From: an uncultured Saprospiraceae bacterium
Lineage (GTDB): Bacteria > Bacteroidota > Bacteroidia > Chitinophagales > Saprospiraceae
Direction: 5' to 3'
Assembly (NCBI GenBank): GCA_937995755.1
Contig: CALKJD010000090.1
Coordinates: 1-50,982, forward strand
Length of the DNA stretch: 50,982 nt
Below, piece by piece: positions 44,447-50,982 of the stretch. The translations under genes and the position numbers were made by a program. A model generated the notes under the pieces. It saw only the letters and a program-made list of their open reading frames with translations. It was not told the DNA's origin and searched no databases. Positions within the stretch are counted from its first letter, which is position 1. Every line of letters starts with the position of its first letter.

Positions 44447-45928
44447 ATGACAGAGCAATACTTTGATAGATTCAGAAAGAACATTATAGGTATAGATCAG
44501 ACCTTTACAGGACCATATGGCGAGAAAAAAATCGTTTATGCCGATTGGACTGCAAGTGGCCGAATGTACGGACCTATTGAAAGTAGAATCTCTAATGACA
44601 TCGCCCCATTTGTAGGAAATACACATACTGAAACCACTGTAACAGGGTCAAGTATGACTAAAGCATATCATCAAGCTAAGATGATCATCAAGAATCATGT
44701 AAATGCTACAGACGAAGACGTGCTGATATCCTCATGCTCTGGTATGACAGGAGTTGTCAATAAGCTGCAACGTATCTTAGGACTCAAAATACATGAGAAG
44801 CTACGTCAGAAATTAGACATCAGTCCGTCTGAACGTCCAATTGTTTTTGTGACTCATATGGAGCATCACTCTAATCAAACGTCTTGGTTAGAAACGATAT
44901 GCGATGTAGCTGTGATACAAGCTTGCAGTGAGGGATGTGTGGACTTAGATCATTTCAAATTACTATTAGATGAATATGCAGATAGAACAACCAAAATAGC
45001 TGCGGTTACATCTTGTTCTAACGTAACAGGCATACAGACACCGTATCATCAGATTGCTAAGATTATACATAATGCTGGAGGCTATTGCTTCGTAGATTTT
45101 GCATGCTCTGGACCCTATATTGATATTGACATGCATCCTAAAGATCCTGAGGAGAAACTAGATGCGATTTACTTCTCTCCTCATAAGTTTTTAGGTGGAC
45201 CATCAAGTTCTGGCATTCTCGTATTCTGTCAATCTTTATATCATAACAGGATACCCGACAACCCAGGCGGAGGCACAGTAGACTGGACAAACCCTTGGGG
45301 TGGACATAAATACTATGACTCGATAGAAGCCAGAGAGGATGGTGGTACTCCTTCATTTATACAAACGATGAGAGTGGCGTTATGCATTCAACTCAAAAAC
45401 GAAATGGGCGTTGAAAATATACTGCACAGAGAACATCAAATGATGGAGCCTGTCTGGGAGAGACTCTCAAAAGTAGAAAATCTTCAAATACTCGCTGATA
45501 ACATTAGAGATAGATTAGCGGTATTTAGCTTCTACATCCAAGATTGTCACTTCAACTTAGCTGTAAAATTGCTCAACGATAGATTTGGAATACAAGTAAG
45601 AGGAGGTTGCTCATGCGCGGGTACCTATGGACATTATTTACTACAAGTGACTAATGAAAAATCCAAAAGCATCACCGACCTTATTGATCTTGGAGACAAT
45701 TCATTTAAACCAGGTTGGATCAGAATGTCACTTCACCCTACTATGAAGGATGCCGAAGTAGAATATATAATCAGCGCTATAGAGCAACTTTGTCTTAATC
45801 ATAAGACTTGGGCTCTCGATTATGAATACAACAAAAATAAGAACGAGTACTATCATAAAAGTAGAATAAACGTTGAAGACAGCATAATTCAAGATTGGTT
45901 TACATTAAGTGAAATGGTTACCGCCTAA
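44447..45928 (+). CDS. Class V aminotransferase-fold PLP enzyme (cysteine-desulfurase-like)
   Basis: The 493-residue PLP enzyme has the cofactor lysine in SPHKFLGGPSSSG, the N-terminal YADWTASGR and TTVTGSSMT segments, VTHMEHHSNQTSW around the PLP-stacking histidine and, near the C-terminus, GCSCAGTYGHYLL where desulfurases have a catalytic Cys loop. It is longer than SufS or IscS and has an extra C-terminal stretch. I place it in a separate class V branch annotated as aminotransferase or cysteine-desulfurase-like. No iron-sulfur assembly genes are adjacent, so a SufS role is unlikely. It starts 65 bases after the mutase gene and may share its transcript. Substrate unknown. Confidence 0.8.
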   Translation: MTEQYFDRFRKNIIGIDQTFTGPYGEKKIVYADWTASGRMYGPIESRISNDIAPFVGNTHTETTVTGSSMTKAYHQAKMIIKNHVNATDEDVLISSCSGMTGVVNKLQRILGLKIHEKLRQKLDISPSERPIVFVTHMEHHSNQTSWLETICDVAVIQACSEGCVDLDHFKLLLDEYADRTTKIAAVTSCSNVTGIQTPYHQIAKIIHNAGGYCFVDFACSGPYIDIDMHPKDPEEKLDAIYFSPHKFLGGPSSSGILVFCQSLYHNRIPDNPGGGTVDWTNPWGGHKYYDSIEAREDGGTPSFIQTMRVALCIQLKNEMGVENILHREHQMMEPVWERLSKVENLQILADNIRDRLAVFSFYIQDCHFNLAVKLLNDRFGIQVRGGCSCAGTYGHYLLQVTNEKSKSITDLIDLGDNSFKPGWIRMSLHPTMKDAEVEYIISAIEQLCLNHKTWALDYEYNKNKNEYYHKSRINVEDSIIQDWFTLSEMVTA

Positions 45929-46072
45929 GCACAATTACATACAATTCAATACATTACACATATACATATAATACCATATATTTGTTTTAACGATTCTTTC
46001 GCGTTATTTTGTGATCCGACTTCTCTAATAAAAAGTTACGAGAGTTGTTTCTAATCTAATAAAACATATAAA

Positions 46073-49000
46073 ATGGTTATCCGCAATAACTTAATTATCC
46101 TATTGATAGGCCTCTGTCTATCCTCAACTTGGGCGCAATCCAATACAATTACGCTAGTTGATCCCAACGAAAAACTCAACGATATAGGTATCGCATCAGA
46201 AAATGCATACCTCTTTGACATTCCACTCACAAAGACCATATCCGCACTTAAAAATGCTCCGGAGTACAAAACTCAACGAGAGATCAAAGGTGTCGAAATA
46301 GGTTTGGTGTTTCCAGATGGAACACCATTAAACGTACAGTTACACGAAGCACCTATTAGTCATATCGATCATTATAACAAGTATCCTGAAAACCAAACTT
46401 TTAAAATAACAGGTGCAGACAATCCATTCATTTCAGGCAGATTAGCTATCTCTCCGAGAGGAGTTAGAGGCTTGATCTACACTGAGAGCCAAACGCTATT
46501 TATCGAGTCTGTAGAAGGCAATCAACATGTTTCTTATATCTACGAAAAAGAGAATGAATTTGTCTGTGAAGCAGATATGCGCGAACATATTGCTAGTACG
46601 CAAGCAAGTTCACGCTCAAGCTCAAGTATAGGTGATGAGATACTTGATTATCGAATAGCTATCGCAAGTAGTGGAGAATGGTCAAATGAAAGAAATAACA
46701 ATCTCACAACGATCAATGATGATATCAATACATACTTAGTTGCGCTTAATGCAATTTATGAAAAAGAACTTGCTACCACATTTACATTGATTGCAAGTAA
46801 TGACAATCTGATTTTTTTCAATGCCGTCACTGATGGTCTGAGCGAAAATAACAGAACAGGATCTGCACACTCTGTTATTAGTGGTGCAATCCCATCGGCC
46901 AACTATGACATAGGGCATGTATTTTATGAAATAGACTTCAGTGGCGGTGGAGCCACAGGATCTGGAGTTGCCGGTTTAGGCGTCGTTTGTAAAAACAGTA
47001 GAAAGGCGGAAGGCTGGACTGGTCTTGGAGGAAACTACAATGTAGGTTTTTTCATGAGTATATTCGCACATGAAGTGGGTCATCAATTTAACGCTGCTCA
47101 TTCATTCTATGGAACATCTGCCAATTGCCAAGGTGGTAATAGATCTGCTGGTTCTGGATACGAGCCAGGATCTGGAAACTCACTCATGAGTTACGAAGGA
47201 TCATGCTTTCAAAATGGAGCATGTACGCAGACCCATAATATTGTACCACAATCTAATACTTCATACTTCCATGCTAACAGTCTGGAACAGATGACAGATT
47301 ATATAGATATATGGGGATGTGCAAGTGTCAGTACTTCTTCAAATAACCCTCCTGTAGTAACTGTACCCGCCAACAAATACATTCCTAAGAGTACTCCATT
47401 CGAAATGAATGGATCTGCTACCGATGCCGATGGCGATGGACTTGTCTACAACTGGGAAGAAAATGACACAGATTTTCTTTTATTGAATTGTCCTGATGGT
47501 TACCCTAATGATGCCGCGACGAGTACTACAGCTCCTTTATTTAGAAGTTTAGATCCGACATCGACAGGCAACTATAGATCGTTTCCACAACAATCAGATA
47601 TTACTAATAATGTACAAACACTAGGTGAAATTTTACCCACAATAGGTAGAAATATCAAATTACGATTAGTGGCTCGAGATTTCAACACCAATATTGGCGG
47701 TGTCGGTTGTGCAGATGTTACACTTACTGTAGATGGAAATTCTGGACCTTTTTTCGTAACCGTAGCTAACGATCCTAATCCTGCCTATCAAGCAGGGGAA
47801 TCTGTCAATATTACCTGGGATGTAAATAATACCGCATCATCTCCTATTAATTGTTCCAATGTACAGATTACATTCTCACTAGATGGTGGCAACACCTACC
47901 CTATTACTCTGGCATCTTCAACAGCTAATGATGGAAGTCATACTGTAAATATGCCTTCTACTGGCACGGATCAAGGAAGAATAAAAGTCAAAGCAATAGA
48001 TAATTACTTTTTCGATATCAACAATGAAGATATAACTATCATATCTGATTGCACTGTAGATGGTGGAATTATCATAAACACCGAAAGTGTATCTGCCGAT
48101 GCTGGCGATCCTATCTTGGATCTAATGCTTCAGTCTGGTGTTGAGATCACTAGTGTAAGTGATGTTTTAGAAAGCAGTGATCTTTCTGCTAACCTCAACT
48201 GTGAGGATGAGAACACCAATGGATGTACCTTCTTTGGAAATACTCCGAAGTACAAAGTCATAACTTTTACAGTAGATCAAACCGGAAATTATACATTCTC
48301 AAAATCAAGTCCTGCTTATTACAGTTTTCTCAATCTCTATCAAACGACCTTTGACAATACTGATGTATGTAGTAATTGGCTAGCAAGTAGTGGCTCATAC
48401 GACGCTTCTTCTGGTGGTATATCGATAGGATTTAGTTTAACTCATAATCTTATAGCCGGAAATACCTATGTATTAAGGTTTTGTGGGTTTTCTGGAACTA
48501 ACACTGGAGCATATACAATCTCATTTAGTAACGATGTAGGTGGTAAAATATATAATACTAGTGGTACTGCTCCTGCCGGTTATACAAGTAGCTATGTAGT
48601 AGTAAACCAAAACAGCATTATAAAAGGTATAGATACAAGCCCTGATATGACAAATGAGAGTGTCTACTTAGGAGGAAATTACACCATCTATGGATTGTCG
48701 TATATTAGTAGTAACGACCTATCTGGCTATGTTAATGGAGCATATAGTCTTTTACAATCTGATATAGCTAATGGAACAGTCTGCGGTGATTTTTCGAATA
48801 ACACAAAAAGTGTCACAATCAATGGATGTACGCCAGGAATCAAAACAGTCACGAATACTAATGGCAGTGGCCCAGGATCACTACGTACGTTAATGACAGA
48901 AGCTTGTCCAGGAGATATGATCGTATTTAGTAGTAATCTTCCTGACAATAGTACGATCACACTCGCCACAGAGATTGTTCTAGATCGTATGATGACTGTA

Positions 49001-49267
49001 GACGCTAGCGATATAAACAACCTTACTCTATCTGGAGGTTTTACTAGTAGGATATTTCAGATTCCAAATGGACTAAGCTTAACATTGAAAGACTTGAATT
49101 TAAAAAATGGATTTACTTCAACTAATGGAGGTGCTTTCTATAATTTAGGTGAGGTCAAACTGAGTAATGTAACTTTTGAAAACAACTTTAGTGGAGGAGA
49201 CATTACACCTTATACTGGAAATGGAGAAGTGATCATAGAAAGTGGACAAGTCCTAATAAAAGATTAG
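46073..49267 (+). CDS. Large secreted zinc metalloprotease (reprolysin-like) with beta-helix-like C-terminus
   Basis: The 1064-residue protein has a signal peptide (residues 1-22, ending TWAQS). A propeptide-like region follows, then a metallopeptidase domain (about residues 195-420) with HEVGHQFNAAH (zinc ligands His333, His337, His343; base Glu334) and a Met-turn SLMSYEG. Later parts look like an Ig/cadherin-like domain (PPVVTVPANKYIPKSTPF), another Ig-like domain (FFVTVANDPNPAYQAGESVNITW), a PPC-like domain near residues 735-830, and a C-terminal stretch (LRTLMTEACPGDMIVFSS, then LTLKDLNLKNGFTSTNGGAF) resembling parallel beta-helix repeats. No T9SS sorting domain is visible at the end, so the export route is uncertain. 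Confidence 0.85.
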   Translation: MVIRNNLIILLIGLCLSSTWAQSNTITLVDPNEKLNDIGIASENAYLFDIPLTKTISALKNAPEYKTQREIKGVEIGLVFPDGTPLNVQLHEAPISHIDHYNKYPENQTFKITGADNPFISGRLAISPRGVRGLIYTESQTLFIESVEGNQHVSYIYEKENEFVCEADMREHIASTQASSRSSSSIGDEILDYRIAIASSGEWSNERNNNLTTINDDINTYLVALNAIYEKELATTFTLIASNDNLIFFNAVTDGLSENNRTGSAHSVISGAIPSANYDIGHVFYEIDFSGGGATGSGVAGLGVVCKNSRKAEGWTGLGGNYNVGFFMSIFAHEVGHQFNAAHSFYGTSANCQGGNRSAGSGYEPGSGNSLMSYEGSCFQNGACTQTHNIVPQSNTSYFHANSLEQMTDYIDIWGCASVSTSSNNPPVVTVPANKYIPKSTPFEMNGSATDADGDGLVYNWEENDTDFLLLNCPDGYPNDAATSTTAPLFRSLDPTSTGNYRSFPQQSDITNNVQTLGEILPTIGRNIKLRLVARDFNTNIGGVGCADVTLTVDGNSGPFFVTVANDPNPAYQAGESVNITWDVNNTASSPINCSNVQITFSLDGGNTYPITLASSTANDGSHTVNMPSTGTDQGRIKVKAIDNYFFDINNEDITIISDCTVDGGIIINTESVSADAGDPILDLMLQSGVEITSVSDVLESSDLSANLNCEDENTNGCTFFGNTPKYKVITFTVDQTGNYTFSKSSPAYYSFLNLYQTTFDNTDVCSNWLASSGSYDASSGGISIGFSLTHNLIAGNTYVLRFCGFSGTNTGAYTISFSNDVGGKIYNTSGTAPAGYTSSYVVVNQNSIIKGIDTSPDMTNESVYLGGNYTIYGLSYISSNDLSGYVNGAYSLLQSDIANGTVCGDFSNNTKSVTINGCTPGIKTVTNTNGSGPGSLRTLMTEACPGDMIVFSSNLPDNSTITLATEIVLDRMMTVDASDINNLTLSGGFTSRIFQIPNGLSLTLKDLNLKNGFTSTNGGAFYNLGEVKLSNVTFENNFSGGDITPYTGNGEVIIESGQVLIKD

Positions 49268-49288
49268 TATAAACTTCACAAGATATAC

Positions 49289-49325
49289 AATCCACTGAGC
49301 GCATATGTTCAGTGGATTTTTTTTG
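49289..49325 (+). terminator. Intrinsic terminator of the metalloprotease gene
   Basis: AATCCACTGA (49289-49298) pairs with TCAGTGGATT (49309-49318) and is followed by a run of T residues. It begins 21 bases after the stop codon. Confidence 0.9.
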
Positions 49326-49489
49326 TACTTATCATAAGGAGCTATATTCATACTGCTCTATACACCCTACCTCAGTTACACTTTATATTAATATACTCCA
49401 AAGCAGAAGATATCTCGCACTGTACTAAATTATTATATCTCTACCATTCTATTGAGATGCTTTAATATCTCAAGAACTAAGACCTAACT

Positions 49490-49523
49490 AAAAAAAGCCA
49501 CATCCCATTGAAGGGATGTGGCT
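49490..49523 (-). terminator. Intrinsic terminator of the M16 peptidase gene
   Basis: AGCCACATCCC (49496-49506) pairs perfectly with GGGATGTGGCT (49513-49523). On the minus strand it is followed by a T tract (A residues at 49490-49495 on the plus strand). It lies 47 bases beyond the stop codon at 49571. Confidence 0.9.
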
Positions 49524-49570
49524 ATATTATATTGAGTCCACAATAGTGTAACTCTATATCTCTAAGATTC

Positions 49571-50982
49571 TTATTTGATTAAGAACTCAGTATCAGAAAT
49601 TGGTGTATTTACCATAACTTCTTTTACTTTCATATTAAGTGGGAATGGTGCTGCTCCGATGATATCAATCTTATGTGCAACCATTACTCCATTTACAGGC
49701 TTATAATCAGATAGTTCTGTAGTTACCACTTGTACTTGCTCACCTTCACCTTGAGTATTTACTACTTTTAGTAGGTATCCAGTACTCATACTAAAGAACT
49801 CTGTAGTCTTACTACCATCCTTATCCATTACTGATAACTTATATGCTTTTTCACCGTTTACATCTTCAACACCTTTAAGCTCCAATGTTTTCTCAGCTGC
49901 ATAGTTAAGATGACCGAACATTTGAGCTTGTTCTTTCATACTTTCTAGTTGAGGACCTTCAGTTACCTTTTGGCTTCCTCCCATTCCTCCTACAGCACCC
50001 ATAGTACCATCGTAGATAGTTTCTTGCATTACGTTACCGCCCATGCTCATAACCATTTTCATCTTGTTGTTACCTTTCTGCATCATAACAGTCTCAGCAT
50101 CTTGGCCCATTACATTCATACCCATTACAGTCTTCATAGATGTAACTCCCATGAGCTTAGCTTTACCACCTAAAGCTTCGATATAGTTAGATACAATCTC
50201 TTCTGCAGTGATGTCTCCAGTCATTACACTATCATCGATTACTAGCTTATTTCCGTAAGCATCGTAGAAGTCTAATTGACCGTCAGCATCAAATTGCTTA
50301 AGCTTATCAGCTACATCATCTTTAGATCCTACTACAATTATATTAGCGTTATCTGGTCTGATATATTTCTTAGCCATTGCCGTAAAGTCCGCCTGAGATA
50401 CTTTCTCTAGCTTACTTAGGTAAGTGTTATAGTAATCTTTTGGAAGATTATACTTGTAAGTATTACGAGCAAATCTAGCAATAGTTTGTGGAGACTCTAA
50501 TGATCTTGCGAATCCACCTGCTAAAGAATTTTTAGCTAATTGTAGATCATCCGCAGTAACACCATCAGTTACCATAAGACGCATTTCTTTAAGAATCTCA
50601 GTTACTGAGCTATCAGTTACTTCATTACGTACACTTGCAGAAGCACTAAAATTACCAATCAGTTGATCTGAAGACAATTGTGATCTTGCACCATATGTGT
50701 AAGCTTTGTCTTCTCTAAGGTTTTGCATTAATCTTCCTGAGAAGATACCTCCACCTAATATGCTATTCATAACACTAGCAGGGATTGCATCAGCATTACC
50801 TGGCTTGTATTCTATAGGGTAAGTCACTCTGATTACAGACTGTACCGCTCCGTCCTTATTAGCGAAGTGTACGTTAGTTGCACTTGGAGATGCAGGTGTA
50901 TCATACTTTGTCGTTGGCACAACTCCTTTCTTCCAGTTACCGAAGTATTTTTTAGCGTTAGCTTTTACTTCTTCAAGATTAG
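49571..50982 (-). CDS. M16-family peptidase with fused C-terminal lipoprotein-like domain, partial (5' end outside window)
   Basis: The minus-strand frame runs without a stop to the window edge, so the start is missing; the first residues seen are NLEEVKANAKKYFGNW. The first 230 residues are a C-terminal M16 lobe (ASVMNSILGGGIFSGRLMQNLREDKAYTYG; the R-x-x-K-x-Y-T/S-Y motif that closes over substrate is present). The HxxEH zinc site would be upstream. Residues about 250-470 form a second domain, EIVSNYIEALGGKAKLMGVTSMK with later beta-strand repeats, resembling the LolA/lipoprotein-sorting fold. Such fusions occur in Bacteroidota, whose M16 proteins are usually periplasmic. Substrate unknown. 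Confidence 0.82.
   Translation of the reverse strand, partial: NLEEVKANAKKYFGNWKKGVVPTTKYDTPASPSATNVHFANKDGAVQSVIRVTYPIEYKPGNADAIPASVMNSILGGGIFSGRLMQNLREDKAYTYGARSQLSSDQLIGNFSASASVRNEVTDSSVTEILKEMRLMVTDGVTADDLQLAKNSLAGGFARSLESPQTIARFARNTYKYNLPKDYYNTYLSKLEKVSQADFTAMAKKYIRPDNANIIVVGSKDDVADKLKQFDADGQLDFYDAYGNKLVIDDSVMTGDITAEEIVSNYIEALGGKAKLMGVTSMKTVMGMNVMGQDAETVMMQKGNNKMKMVMSMGGNVMQETIYDGTMGAVGGMGGSQKVTEGPQLESMKEQAQMFGHLNYAAEKTLELKGVEDVNGEKAYKLSVMDKDGSKTTEFFSMSTGYLLKVVNTQGEGEQVQVVTTELSDYKPVNGVMVAHKIDIIGAAPFPLNMKVKEVMVNTPISDTEFLIK

Larger units (their letters stand above)
49268..49570. other. 303-base intergenic region between convergent genes
   Basis: No gene is seen. It is bounded by two terminators, one for each convergent gene (49289-49325 and 49490-49523), with AT-rich filler between them. 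Confidence 0.6.

Noticed and set aside
44447..45928. Naming the class V PLP enzyme sufS
   Set aside because: No suf or isc neighbours, longer than SufS, and an extra C-terminal stretch.

Overview
The window looks like chromosomal DNA of a free-living or marine Bacteroidota, probably near the Saprospirales/Chitinophagales. It is AT-rich. Promoters have the TAnnTTTG -7 form, most starts lack a Shine-Dalgarno sequence, and menaquinone is made by the futalosine route (MqnA). Secreted proteins carry type IX secretion (T9SS)-like C-termini, and there are several outer-membrane barrels, including a PorV-like one and a DUF6089-like one. The species cannot be fixed from the sequence alone. No rRNA, tRNA, CRISPR array, insertion sequence or prophage was seen.

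The most notable region is 2.7-10.8 kb. A co-directional run encodes a CDP-alcohol phosphatidyltransferase, an AUR1-like PAP2 membrane enzyme (inositol phosphorylceramide synthase type), a serine palmitoyltransferase-like enzyme, a GNAT-fold protein resembling bacterial ceramide synthase, a small unknown membrane-anchored protein, a ceramide-reductase-like short-chain dehydrogenase and, after an 800-base gap, inositol-3-phosphate synthase. Together they read as an almost complete route from glucose-6-phosphate and serine to inositol phosphorylceramide, a eukaryote-like inositol sphingolipid. The clear missing step is a dedicated phosphatidylinositol-phosphate phosphatase. A lipid kinase coupled to a GtrA-type membrane protein lies at 16.3-17.6 kb and may serve the same lipids.

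Region by region: 0-2.7 kb holds the window-truncated end of a polysaccharide flippase, cytidine deaminase and mqnA. 11-16 kb holds cysteine dioxygenase, an RsbQ-like hydrolase, an APS/PAPS reductase and a kelch-repeat exported protein. 16-22 kb holds GtrA/lipid kinase, a Nudix hydrolase, pyrE, an M42 peptidase, a UbiA-like protein and a DUF2853 protein. 22-28 kb is a likely operon of a large TPR protein, an outer-membrane barrel and a GNAT enzyme. 27.8-29.4 kb is a divergent TetR/hydrolase pair with a repeated operator-like sequence. 30-36 kb carries a TPR protein, gyrA and two outer-membrane barrels. 36.4-38.2 kb has purB and a helical stress-type protein. 38.2-40.5 kb is an overlapping three-gene cassette of unknown role, one member of which resembles the polymorphic toxin type 23 family. 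40.7-49.3 kb holds a T9SS cargo protein, a GNAT enzyme, a PAP2 phosphatase, a glmM-like mutase, a class V aminotransferase and a large secreted zinc metalloprotease. The window ends inside an M16 peptidase fused to a lipoprotein-like C-terminal domain.
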